Shown one piece after another: positions 33,315-41,411 of a DNA stretch of 64,000 bases. This DNA comes from Pedobacter ureilyticus (GTDB lineage Bacteria > Bacteroidota > Bacteroidia > Sphingobacteriales > Sphingobacteriaceae): assembly GCF_005925345.1 (NCBI RefSeq), contig NZ_SSHJ01000001.1:124001-188000 (forward strand), read 5' to 3'. The stretch's first letter is position 1; each line of letters starts with the position of its first letter. Below the pieces are notes generated by a model. It was given only the letters and a program-made list of their open reading frames with translations, was not told the origin of the DNA and ran no database searches. A program made the translations under genes and the position numbers.

Positions 33315-33971
33315 CTAAACCACCATCTCTGGCACGTCATCATCTGCATATAACTTACCAGCGGTAGCTTTCCTAATTTCATCTACACTCACGCCTGGCG
33401 CTCTTTCCAATAGTTTAAATCCGCCTTCGGGCAATACATCAAAAACGCCCAGCTCGGTTACAATTTTCTTGATGCACTTTACGCCAGTAAGAGGTAAAGT
33501 ACACGAGGGTAGCAATTTGCTCTCTCCCGCCTTGTTCACATGCTGCATAGCCACAATAATGTTCTTTGCAGAAGCTACTAAATCCATTGCACCACCCATT
33601 CCTTTAACCATTTTTCCAGGGATTTTCCAGTTGGCAATGTCTCCGTTTTCAGAAACTTCCATTGCTCCTAGTATGGTCAAATCAATTTTTTGTGCTCTAA
33701 TCATTCCAAAGCTCATTGCCGAATCGAATATCGATGAACCTGGTAAAGTAGTAATGGTTTGTTTACCAGCATTAATTAAATCGGGGTCTTCTTCTCCCTC
33801 AAAAGGAAATGGGCCCATGCCCAACAAACCATTTTCAGATTGTAGTACTACGTTAACTCCTTCTGGTATATAATTGGCTACCAAAGTTGGGATACCAATA
33901 CCTAAGTTCACATAATAACCGTCTTTTATCTCTTTAGCGATACGTTTCGCAATACCGTTTTTGTCTAACAT
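33315..33971 (-). CDS. 3-oxoacid CoA-transferase, subunit B
   Basis: A 218-residue beta subunit of a family I CoA transferase (SCOT/AtoA type), which moves CoA from succinyl-CoA or an acyl-CoA to acetoacetate. The catalytic Glu is in LQSENGLLGMGPFP, and GAMEVSENGDIANW and MGGAMDLV are family marks. I start it at the ATG at 33971 (MLDKNGIAKRIAKEI, the usual N-terminus). A longer frame to 34046 exists, but its extra residues are translation of the cassette repeat. Subunit A is upstream but separated by an S23 gene. Confidence 0.92.
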   Translation of the reverse strand: MLDKNGIAKRIAKEIKDGYYVNLGIGIPTLVANYIPEGVNVVLQSENGLLGMGPFPFEGEEDPDLINAGKQTITTLPGSSIFDSAMSFGMIRAQKIDLTILGAMEVSENGDIANWKIPGKMVKGMGGAMDLVASAKNIIVAMQHVNKAGESKLLPSCTLPLTGVKCIKKIVTELGVFDVLPEGGFKLLERAPGVSVDEIRKATAGKLYADDDVPEMVV

Positions 33972-33974
33972 TTT

Positions 33975-34070
33975 TTGATTGGTTAATTTGATAATTAGCT
34001 GATGTGATGATTTACGAGCTGCCGACAAGCTTTGCTCTACCATCACATTATCTTCTTATCTGCTAATTAT
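33975..34070. repeat. Left flank of the S23 cassette
   Basis: ATAATTAGC (33991-33999) pairs perfectly with GCTAATTAT (34062-34070), and inside it GATGTGATG (34001) pairs with CATCACAT (34041). The arm TTAGCTGATGTGATGATTTA (33995-34014) recurs at 34471-34490 with two mismatches. The flank overlaps the last four codons of the S23 gene and ends 3 bp from the subunit B start codon. Confidence 0.82.
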
Positions 34071-34424
34071 TTTCTGTTTAGTTGTAGCAATTATTTTATT
34101 GAGCACTTTTTGAATGCTCTCAATTTTATCTAATAAATCTCCGATTGTAGGATAATTTTCTGAATGTTTACATATCAATAACCAGTATTTTGTTTCTTCG
34201 CATTCTTTGGCTGAAATCTTCATTTTATGTATAAAATCAGCTTTGCTTTCTGAGTTTTGTGCTTCCCAAATATTAGCTCCAATACTAGTTCCAGATTTCA
34301 ATAATTGGTTAGCTAATACAAACTTTCGCTTCTCCTCAAGCAATTCAGCATATTTAACTATCTGTAAAGCAAATTCGAAGCTTAATTTAACAATAAGATT
34401 TTCATTAATCCTTTCATCATTCAT
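34056..34424 (-). CDS. Four-helix-bundle protein, S23/23S-IVS family
   Basis: A 122-residue all-helical protein. Conserved family points are NLIVKLSFEFALQIVKYAE, NQLLKSGTSIGANIWEAQ and DFIHKMKISAKECEETKYWL. The family was first seen as an ORF in 23S rRNA intervening sequences; the Avd protein of diversity-generating retroelements has the same fold and binds nucleic acid. Here it splits the two subunit genes of a CoA transferase and is bracketed by direct copies of a palindromic repeat. Its last codons lie inside one repeat copy. Its function in this place is unknown. Confidence 0.88.
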   Translation of the reverse strand: MNDERINENLIVKLSFEFALQIVKYAELLEEKRKFVLANQLLKSGTSIGANIWEAQNSESKADFIHKMKISAKECEETKYWLLICKHSENYPTIGDLLDKIESIQKVLNKIIATTKQKIISR

Positions 34425-34432
34425 AGGTAGGT

Positions 34433-34565
34433 TAATTAATGTGATGTTAATTGATAAGATGATTTGTTGATTGGCTAATGTGATGATTTATTGGATGGCG
34501 GTTAATTTCTGCGCCATTATCACATTAGCTAATTATCTCATTATCGTATCATCTAATCAGCTAAT
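34433..34565. repeat. Right flank of the S23 cassette
   Basis: GCTAATGTGAT (34474-34484) pairs perfectly with ATCACATTAGC (34519-34529), with an inner stem ATGGCG (34495)/CGCCAT (34512). The flank is filled with variants of the words TTAATTG, GATGTGATG and TTAGCTAAT. It overlaps the last codons of the subunit A gene (stop at 34553) and reaches close to the S23 start codon. Confidence 0.82.
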
Positions 34566-35257
34566 TTTCTAACAGTTCTCTGCTCAATCCTCTTCTCGTA
34601 ATCCTTACCTTGAAAAATTCTGTGCACGTAAACTCCTGGCGTATGAATGTGATCTGGATCTAATTCGCCAACTTCTACCAGCTCTTCAACTTCGGCAATG
34701 GTTATCTTTCCGGCCATTGCCATTACCGGATTAAAGTTTCTGCTAGTAGAACGGAAGATTAAATTACCTGCGGTATCGCCTTTCCAAGCCTTCACTATTG
34801 CAAAATCTGCATCAAAGGCATATTCCATTAAATAATCTTTGCCATCAAAGTTTCTAGTTTCTTTACCTTCTGCTACTTCGGTGCCTACGCCAGCTGGAGT
34901 AAAAATTGCAGGCATACCATAACCAGCGGCCAAACAACGTGTAGCCAGCGTGCCTTGCGGAATAAGTTCTACTTCCAATTCGCCACTTAATAGCTGGCGT
35001 TCAAATTCTGCATTTTCACCAACATAAGAAGAAATCATTTTCTTAACCTGACGTTGCTGCAACATCAAACCAATTCCAAAATCATCTACACCAGCATTGT
35101 TAGAAATACAGGTTAAATCTTTTACTCCTTTTTTTACCAAGGCCGAAATACAGTTTTCTGGAATACCGCACAGACCAAAACCGCCCAGCATTAAAGTTTT
35201 CCCGTTCGTAATATCAGCTATTGCCACATCGGCATTTGCTACCACTTTATTAATCAT
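34553..35257 (-). CDS. 3-oxoacid CoA-transferase, subunit A
   Basis: A 234-residue alpha subunit, partner of the subunit B encoded at 33315. Typical marks are [53 protein letters not shown] split over about 105-125, and [14 protein letters not shown]. It starts the minus-strand operon. Together the subunits make ketone-body or beta-ketoacid CoA esters. Its 3' end (KLAD-stop) lies within the cassette repeat, so the insertion border is at or inside this gene's last codons. Confidence 0.92.
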   Translation of the reverse strand: MINKVVANADVAIADITNGKTLMLGGFGLCGIPENCISALVKKGVKDLTCISNNAGVDDFGIGLMLQQRQVKKMISSYVGENAEFERQLLSGELEVELIPQGTLATRCLAAGYGMPAIFTPAGVGTEVAEGKETRNFDGKDYLMEYAFDADFAIVKAWKGDTAGNLIFRSTSRNFNPVMAMAGKITIAEVEELVEVGELDPDHIHTPGVYVHRIFQGKDYEKRIEQRTVRKLAD

Positions 35258-35418
35258 ATTTGGTGTGTTTGAGGGCTAAATTAGGATTTCTTTACTGTTT
35301 TACAAAAGTAAAATGAAGTTAGCAGTATTGTGAAAAATACACTAACACGCTATCATTTCTGGTAAAAAGTGTAAGACGGTTATAAAAAAGTAGTAAATTA
35401 CAGCTAAGTAAAACACAC

Positions 35419-36261
35419 TTATTTCTTTTTAACAACTATTGTGTTACTATAAGTTTTGCTTCCATCTATATCTACTTGTGCAACTCTAACATATATGTTT
35501 GTTCCACTAGATAAAGTGTCTATTTTACTTAATGAATGATTACTTTTTCTACAAGAAATAATACTAGCAAAAAATACTATTATAAATAAAGCTCTTAATA
35601 TTCTGTTTCTAATAGAAGGTAATAAGAGAAAACCTAATAAACCTAGGCCTGCGAGGGTTATACTACTGATATTTCTGTTAAAAGAGTAAGATAATAAAGT
35701 AGATGAATTTCCATTAACTGCCTTTGAATTAACCATGCCCAAGTCAGTCCACCTGCTTCCATTTAAAGAAACCTGAATAATAAAGTAATTGTTATTTGTT
35801 TCACTTTGGGTTTGCCAAGATATTTCTAAATTATCTTGTTTTAATTTCGCAGTTACGTTGTCAAATTTTACAGGCAATACAGCACAGGCTACTCCGTTAA
35901 AATAAAAAGATTCTGATTCTCCAAAACTGCCACCTGTTTTAATGACAACGTTATTTGCATCTAATAAACGATAGGAGCCATTACCATAATTACAGCACAT
36001 ACCATCGCCAAACGAATCATAGATAGTAAATATAAAACAAACATCTTTCGGCAAACAAAATTCTTTTCCAGTAGAACCTCCGCTAACAATAGCATTTCCC
36101 TGTAAATCTTTAATGTCCCATGAAGTTTCAGCGGGATAACTATCTGAAGTGATCTCTACAGTAAATTTATTAAAGCTACTATTGCAGGGTGGACTTGACT
36201 GTGACCATACTGCAAGAGGACAACATAATGTTAGAATAGCGAGCAAACGAATAATTTTCAT
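35419..36261 (-). CDS. Exported protein with an unusual internal hydrophobic pair
   Basis: A 280-residue protein with a signal peptide (MKIIRLLAILTLCCPLAVWS). Residues 32-125 resemble a Bacteroidota/eukaryotic extracellular module (SYPAETSWDIKD, then YDSFGDGMCCNYGNGSYRL). Residues 129-195 look like the first half of a fibronectin-like module (LPVKFDNVTAKLKQDNLEISW). Two hydrophobic helices (201-216, 222-237) with SIRNRILRAL between them follow. Only after them comes the usual module ending YVRVAQVDIDGSKTYSN. The 161-bp gap upstream (35258-35418 side) and the short gap to mutS2 contain no other feature I can support. Confidence 0.55.
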   Translation of the reverse strand: MKIIRLLAILTLCCPLAVWSQSSPPCNSSFNKFTVEITSDSYPAETSWDIKDLQGNAIVSGGSTGKEFCLPKDVCFIFTIYDSFGDGMCCNYGNGSYRLLDANNVVIKTGGSFGESESFYFNGVACAVLPVKFDNVTAKLKQDNLEISWQTQSETNNNYFIIQVSLNGSRWTDLGMVNSKAVNGNSSTLLSYSFNRNISSITLAGLGLLGFLLLPSIRNRILRALFIIVFFASIISCRKSNHSLSKIDTLSSGTNIYVRVAQVDIDGSKTYSNTIVVKKK

Positions 36262-36326
36262 AGTAGTTGAGCTATGTTAAAAAGATTATAGATAAAAATA
36301 ATCGAAATTATTTAATAGCTAAAATA

Positions 36327-38705
36327 TTACTTCATGTAAACGTAGGTAATTCCATCTCCACCTCTATCTAAATGCTCATCTTCCATCCTATCTACCTGTT
36401 TGTAACCTTTTAAATGAGTTCTAATTAGTTTGCGCAAAATACCATCACCTTTACCATGAATGATTTTGATAGACGGAAAACCCAACATAATGGCTTTATC
36501 CATGTAGTTTTCCAATTCTTGCAAAGCCACTTCGCCACGCATACCTCGTAAATCAAGCTCTGCCTTAAAGCTACTAACGGCATCATTTAAACTGCTGGTA
36601 TAAGAACTGCGTTGCACTAATTTTTTAACCTGTCTATTACTAATTTTCTGTACCCGGTTACGCTTTACTACAGAACGTAAATCGCCTAAAGCAACTACTA
36701 GGTTGTTCTTATTGATTTCTAAAACTTGCCCAGTATTTTCTGTACCAACAAGCTGTATCCAATCTCCAACCTCCAGTTCACTATCATCAAATTCAACCAC
36801 AGGTTTTGGCTCTTCAATTTTAATTTCGTTTTTAGCGAGGCCTTTTTGTAGGTTTTGTCTAATTTGACGAGTAGCTTCTTTATCTGCTTGTTGCTGTTTT
36901 ATTTGCGCAATGGTATTTTCTACTAGCTTATTTGCATCTCTAATAATATGTTGTGCTTCTAACTTGGCTTCTTTTACCAAAGTTCTTTTGTTCTCTTCTA
37001 AATATGCTTTTTGCTTTTCATTTTCAGCAAGCAGTTGGTTCAATCTATTTTGCTGATTGGACAACTTCACTTTGGTTTCATGAACTTGTCGTTTTTCTTT
37101 TTCTAAATTTACCAACAAGCTATCGATACTATTCTGATTAGTACCAATTTTGTCTTTAGCCAGCTCCAAAACCTCTTTTTGCAAACCAATATTTTGCGCA
37201 ATTTCGAAAGCATAAGAACTTCCTGGTTTACCGATATCTAGAATGTAAAGCGGTTTCATTTTGCTGTTATCAAACAACATCGATGCATTTTCTAATCCTT
37301 CCGTATCGCCAGCAAAAAGTTTTAAATTAGAATAGTGCGTAGTAATTACTCCCCGCACTTTTTTCTTATTTAGCACTTCTAACACTGCTTCGGCCATTGG
37401 TCCACCAAACTGAGGGTCCGTTCCTGTACCAAACTCGTCTATCAGCACTAAGGTTTTCGGGTTAGCATGAGCTACAAAATAACGCATCTTGTTCAAATGT
37501 GCACTGTAGGTACTCAGATCCGATTCGATAGACTGGTCATCTCCAATATCTGCAAAAATCTGATTAAAAATACCCATTTCACTGTGCTCATCTACAGGAA
37601 CTAACAAACCAGTTTGCAACATCATCTGCAACAGGCCAACAGTTTTCATACACACTGATTTTCCGCCGGCATTTGGTCCAGAAACCAGCAAAATTCGCAT
37701 TCCATCATCGATATGGATATTTAATGGCACTACGCTTTTGGCATTTTGTTCGTTAGCAAAAGACAGTTGTAACAATGGATGGCGAGCGTTGATTAATCTT
37801 GTTTTGGGTTCTTTCAACAACGTTGGCATTTGGGCACCAACTTGTATGGCAAATAAAGCTTTCGCCCTTACAAAATCTAACTTGGTTAAAAAACTATGAT
37901 AAGATAATAAAATTGGAGTGTATGGCCTTAACTCGTCAGTTGTAGCAATTAAAATACGAATAATCTCTCTTCGCTTGTCAAATTCTAAATCGCGTAGTTT
38001 GTTGTTAAGCGTAAAAACTTCTTCAGGCTCAAGGTATACTGTTTGTCCACTGGCAGATTCGTCATGGATAAAACCTTTCAACTTTCGTTTGTTTTCGGCC
38101 AAAATCGGGATACAAATCCTTCCATCACGTACGGTTAAACTACCATCGGCTACCCAATTGCTTGCTACCGCATTTTTGTAGATGGCATCCATTTTTCTAC
38201 GTACTTCTTGCTCGCCTTTTGCAATAGCAGTGGTAATTTCAAATAGTTCCTTAGATGCGTTGGGTTTAATTTTTCCTTTGGCATCCAATACTGTTTCTAT
38301 CTTTTTAAGGATGTCTCTTTCTATTGGAAGATGCTCAAACAAGGCTTCTAAACTAGGATAAAGTTCTTTGCGCTCATCAAAAAATCTAATTACTGCAAAT
38401 ACCGTTTGTAGCGAAGTGTAGATCTTGAAAAGTTCCTCTTCCACGAGATAACTTCCTTCTACCCTTATTTTATCGGCTAATGTTTTAATGTCAAAAAAGG
38501 CATTAATTTGTAGCGGTTCTTGATTTTCGAGGATACTCTTAAATTCTTTTGTTTGGCGAAGAAATTTGTCTATTTGATCGAACTTGGCCATTACCTGCAT
38601 CTTATCTACCAGGTTTTGCCCCATGGTACTTAGACAATGTTTACGTACCAATTGCCTAACTTCGTTAAATCCTAATCTCTCTTCACAATTTTCGGGGTAC
38701 AGCAT
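36327..38705 (-). CDS. mutS2: MutS2 family ATPase/endonuclease
   Basis: A 792-residue protein. The MutS-type ATPase has Walker A SGPNAGGKSVCMKT, Walker B-like TLVLIDEFGTGTDP and the TTHYSNLK signature. A long coiled coil follows (about 520-640), then the C-terminal Smr nuclease domain with LDLRGMRGEVALQEL and IIHGKGDGILRKLI. There is no mismatch-recognition domain, which separates MutS2 from MutS. MutS2 suppresses recombination and/or rescues collided ribosomes. It starts 1 bp after the lipoprotein gene upstream, so they are cotranscribed. Confidence 0.95.
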   Translation of the reverse strand: MLYPENCEERLGFNEVRQLVRKHCLSTMGQNLVDKMQVMAKFDQIDKFLRQTKEFKSILENQEPLQINAFFDIKTLADKIRVEGSYLVEEELFKIYTSLQTVFAVIRFFDERKELYPSLEALFEHLPIERDILKKIETVLDAKGKIKPNASKELFEITTAIAKGEQEVRRKMDAIYKNAVASNWVADGSLTVRDGRICIPILAENKRKLKGFIHDESASGQTVYLEPEEVFTLNNKLRDLEFDKRREIIRILIATTDELRPYTPILLSYHSFLTKLDFVRAKALFAIQVGAQMPTLLKEPKTRLINARHPLLQLSFANEQNAKSVVPLNIHIDDGMRILLVSGPNAGGKSVCMKTVGLLQMMLQTGLLVPVDEHSEMGIFNQIFADIGDDQSIESDLSTYSAHLNKMRYFVAHANPKTLVLIDEFGTGTDPQFGGPMAEAVLEVLNKKKVRGVITTHYSNLKLFAGDTEGLENASMLFDNSKMKPLYILDIGKPGSSYAFEIAQNIGLQKEVLELAKDKIGTNQNSIDSLLVNLEKEKRQVHETKVKLSNQQNRLNQLLAENEKQKAYLEENKRTLVKEAKLEAQHIIRDANKLVENTIAQIKQQQADKEATRQIRQNLQKGLAKNEIKIEEPKPVVEFDDSELEVGDWIQLVGTENTGQVLEINKNNLVVALGDLRSVVKRNRVQKISNRQVKKLVQRSSYTSSLNDAVSSFKAELDLRGMRGEVALQELENYMDKAIMLGFPSIKIIHGKGDGILRKLIRTHLKGYKQVDRMEDEHLDRGGDGITYVYMK

Positions 38706-38706
38706 A

Positions 38707-39204
38707 TTATTTGGTAGAATTTGATAATCTGGTTAATGGTTTAAGCGGCTTCTTTGCAGTATCGGTTTGTTTTTTCTTGATAGATTTTTTAATCGAATCT
38801 ATTTTTTTGGCTTCTGCAGCTTTAAGTAATTTGGCAGCCTTTTGCGCTCGTAATTTCTCTTCTTTCTCTCTCTTTTTGGTTTCTGTATCTCTAGCCTTAT
38901 CCACTTTGCTACTAATTTTATCGTACATTTTAGATAGCAAATCTGGATGCTGATAATAATACGCCATACTTTTTGCATGTGTGGCAGAGTCTATACCATA
39001 TTTCTTAAAAACACCCTTGTACAATGGCGCAGTTACTTTTTTTGCACTATCTGGCATTGGTATTAAAGATACGTAGCCATCAATTACATGTATATCAAAC
39101 AATATTTTTTCCATTTCGTCTGGCTGCACAATATCTTTTGGTATACCCGGTTTACAAGCCATTAACGCTGTAATACAAAAAAATATTAAGAAAAATCTCG
39201 TCAT
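38707..39204 (-). CDS. DUF4296 lipoprotein
   Basis: A 165-residue lipoprotein from the ATG at 39204 (MTRFFLIFFCITALMAC, Cys17). Residues about 25-105 have the DUF4296 pattern (IPKDIVQPDEMEKILFDIH, FKKYGIDSATHAKSMAYYYQ, and HPDLLSKMYDKIS). The C-terminal third is a very Lys/Ala/Glu-rich helix (EKLRAQKAAKLLKAAEAKK). Function is unknown. It is coupled to mutS2 with a 1-bp gap. Confidence 0.82.
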   Translation of the reverse strand: MTRFFLIFFCITALMACKPGIPKDIVQPDEMEKILFDIHVIDGYVSLIPMPDSAKKVTAPLYKGVFKKYGIDSATHAKSMAYYYQHPDLLSKMYDKISSKVDKARDTETKKREKEEKLRAQKAAKLLKAAEAKKIDSIKKSIKKKQTDTAKKPLKPLTRLSNSTK

Positions 39205-39356
39205 TTCTATTATCATCAAAATGTTTTAAACACATAGTAAACATAGCTTTACTTAAACTTAATCGTAGCTCAGCGTTGAGATAGATAACATAAAATACTA
39301 TGTGCCTATGTGGTTTCGTTCGTAATAATTAATTTTACCCACAAAAATACTGATAA

Positions 39357-40049
39357 ATGAGCATTGCTGATAACTTATTAAAATATAAAAACGAAATTGA
39401 AAGCGACGGCGTTAAGCTTGTTGCTGTATCTAAAAATCATCCTTTAGAAGCTGTAAAGGAAGCTTACGATGCCGGACAAAGAGTTTTTGGAGAAAACTTG
39501 GTGCAAGAGATGGTAGAAAAGCAATCGCAATTACCAGCTGATATTGAATGGCATTTAATTGGTCATTTGCAAACTAACAAAGTAAAATACATTGCTCCTT
39601 TCGTGAAGTTGATCGAATCAGTAGATAGCATTAAACTACTTAAAGAAATTGACAAACAAGCCGCTAAACACAACCGTGTGATCGATTGTCTCTTGCAGAT
39701 TTACATTGCCGATGAAGAAACAAAATTTGGTTTAAGTTTTGACGAGGCAATCGAATTGTTGCGCTCTGAAGAGTTTGAGGCATTGAAAAATGTACGTATT
39801 GTAGGATTAATGGGTATTGCTACCAACACCGCAAACGAAAAACAAACTAGCATAGAATTTAATGAGTTGAAAGTGCTATTTGATGGTATTAAAGTCAGTT
39901 ACTTTAGAAAAGACGATTTCTTTAAAGAAATTTCAATGGGTATGTCTGCTGATTATAAATTAGCTATTGAAGAAGGAAGCACCATGGTTAGAATTGGAAG
40001 CAACATTTTTGGAAAAAGAATTATCAAGCATTGGAAGAATCTGGAATAG
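39357..40049 (+). CDS. YggS family PLP homeostasis protein
   Basis: A 230-residue single-domain fold-type III PLP protein. The PLP Lys is Lys26 in LVAVSKNHPLEAVKEAYDAG, followed by VFGENLVQEM and the EWHLIGHLQTNKVK motif. The C-terminal SMGMSADYKLAIEEGSTMVRIG binds the phosphate. Members balance PLP and related amino-acid pools and have no known enzymatic activity. Confidence 0.94.
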   Translation: MSIADNLLKYKNEIESDGVKLVAVSKNHPLEAVKEAYDAGQRVFGENLVQEMVEKQSQLPADIEWHLIGHLQTNKVKYIAPFVKLIESVDSIKLLKEIDKQAAKHNRVIDCLLQIYIADEETKFGLSFDEAIELLRSEEFEALKNVRIVGLMGIATNTANEKQTSIEFNELKVLFDGIKVSYFRKDDFFKEISMGMSADYKLAIEEGSTMVRIGSNIFGKRIIKHWKNLE

Positions 40050-40106
40050 AATAACCAATTCACCAATAATCAATTTCCAAAAAACTAAAAAACGAAACCA
40101 CCATCA

Positions 40107-40574
40107 ATGAATATTGAATTAAGAACGGCAACCGCCGAAGATTGCCCTCGTTTACTAGAATTAATTAAAGAACTAGCCATTTACGAAAATGCTCCAGATG
40201 AGGTTACCGTAACTTTAGATGAATTTGTAGCGGCTGGTTTTGGAGAAAATCCAGTTTGGAAATCTTTTGTAGTTACAGACGGACAAACCATTGTGGGTCT
40301 AGCTTTGTTTTACACCAGATACTCAACTTGGAAAGGTTGTCGTTTATATTTAGAAGATTTTTTGGTAACCGAAAGCTACAGAGGAAAAGGAATTGGGAAA
40401 CTATTGTTTGATCGTGTAGTGCAGGAAGCCAAAGAAAGAAACTTTAACGGAATGAACTGGCAGGTGCTAGATTGGAATAAACCAGCTATCAATTTTTACG
40501 ATAAATATGGTGCAGGTTACGAAAACGAATGGCTAAATGCATCCTTTACCAAAGAGCAGTTAAGCAAACTTTAA
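40107..40574 (+). CDS. GNAT family N-acetyltransferase (diamine acetyltransferase-like)
   Basis: A 155-residue GNAT. The acetyl-CoA loop is ESYRGKGIGKLLFDRVV (about 92-108), preceded by LYLEDFLVT. The C-terminal WQVLDWNKPAINFYDKYGA is typical of spermidine/thialysine acetyltransferase-like members. The substrate is likely a small amine but unproven. It lies 57 bp after the yggS-type gene in a spacer rich in CCAAT words. Confidence 0.85.
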   Translation: MNIELRTATAEDCPRLLELIKELAIYENAPDEVTVTLDEFVAAGFGENPVWKSFVVTDGQTIVGLALFYTRYSTWKGCRLYLEDFLVTESYRGKGIGKLLFDRVVQEAKERNFNGMNWQVLDWNKPAINFYDKYGAGYENEWLNASFTKEQLSKL

Positions 40575-40580
40575 AACCCC

Positions 40581-41411
40581 ATGGTTATGAAAAAAATCAT
40601 CTTACCTCTATTTGCGATTAGTCTTTTATGGGCTTGTACCAGCGAGAACAAAGACAAAAAGGTGGCTCACGTTATTACTGCCGAAAACGACACTCTCACT
40701 TATCGTTATGATTCTATCAAAGTGGTGAGTAATAATGTTGTAAAACCAGAAGTGAATAGGCAAGCAGACACGGCCAATGCGGTAGTTAGATATCCAGTAT
40801 TTGAAAACGACAGTTTAAATAATTATATCAAAAGCCAAGTTTTTCATTATTTTGGAGAAGATGAAGTACCTACCGCTTTTGACGATATTGCCAGTAGCTT
40901 TATTAGAGGATATAATGATTTTTATCTAGAAAATCCCGGTACAGTTCAGTCTTGGTATTTACTCATAGATATCAAGGTAATTAGGCAATTGCATAATTAT
41001 GTAGCTTTAAAATATGTCCATTCAGATTATGCTGGCGGTGCACATGGCAATACGGCTATTTCTTATATTAACTTCAATCCTAAAACTAATAAAGCGATTA
41101 CGTTAGATTCATTGATTTTCAGCGATAAGAAAGCCGAATTGTTAAAAATTGGTGAGCGCATTTTTAGAAAAAACGAAAAAATTAGTGCTACTGAGCCTTT
41201 AGAAAATAAATATTTCTTTACCAATGGAAAGTTCTCCCTTCCCAGAAGCTTTTACGTAAGCGATAAAGGCTTGGTGTTTTTATATAATCCTTACGAAATT
41301 AAAGCTTACGCAGAAGGTGTTACAGAATTAGTAATTCCTTTTTCGGAACTTAGCGGCATAGCAAAACCCCAAACCATCTTAACTCCAACAGAATTAAATG
41401 CAAGTATATAA
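40581..41411 (+). CDS. DUF4163/DUF3298 (RsiV-like) lipoprotein
   Basis: A 276-residue lipoprotein (LLWACTSE, Cys about 19). The mature part has the DUF4163-DUF3298 pair: an N-terminal segment with NSLNNYIKSQ-like features (visible as ENDSLNNYIKSQVFHYF) and the hallmark YAGGAHGNTAISYINFNPKT with the G-G-A-H-G motif. The C-terminal FLYNPYEIKAYAEGVTELVIPF is also typical. Related domains occur in RsiV, an anti-sigma factor that binds lysozyme. Translation may start at 40581 or two codons on, at 40587 (MKKI). It overlaps the aspartokinase gene by 14 bp. Confidence 0.82.
   Translation: MVMKKIILPLFAISLLWACTSENKDKKVAHVITAENDTLTYRYDSIKVVSNNVVKPEVNRQADTANAVVRYPVFENDSLNNYIKSQVFHYFGEDEVPTAFDDIASSFIRGYNDFYLENPGTVQSWYLLIDIKVIRQLHNYVALKYVHSDYAGGAHGNTAISYINFNPKTNKAITLDSLIFSDKKAELLKIGERIFRKNEKISATEPLENKYFFTNGKFSLPRSFYVSDKGLVFLYNPYEIKAYAEGVTELVIPFSELSGIAKPQTILTPTELNASI

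Noticed and set aside
33972..34046. N-terminal extension of CoA-transferase subunit B
   Set aside because: The extra 25 codons are translation of the palindromic cassette flank and are not part of the family; the ATG at 33971 matches the usual N-terminus.
34056..34424. Diversity-generating retroelement accessory protein (Avd)
   Set aside because: The fold family is shared, but no reverse transcriptase and no template/variable repeat pair are in the window.
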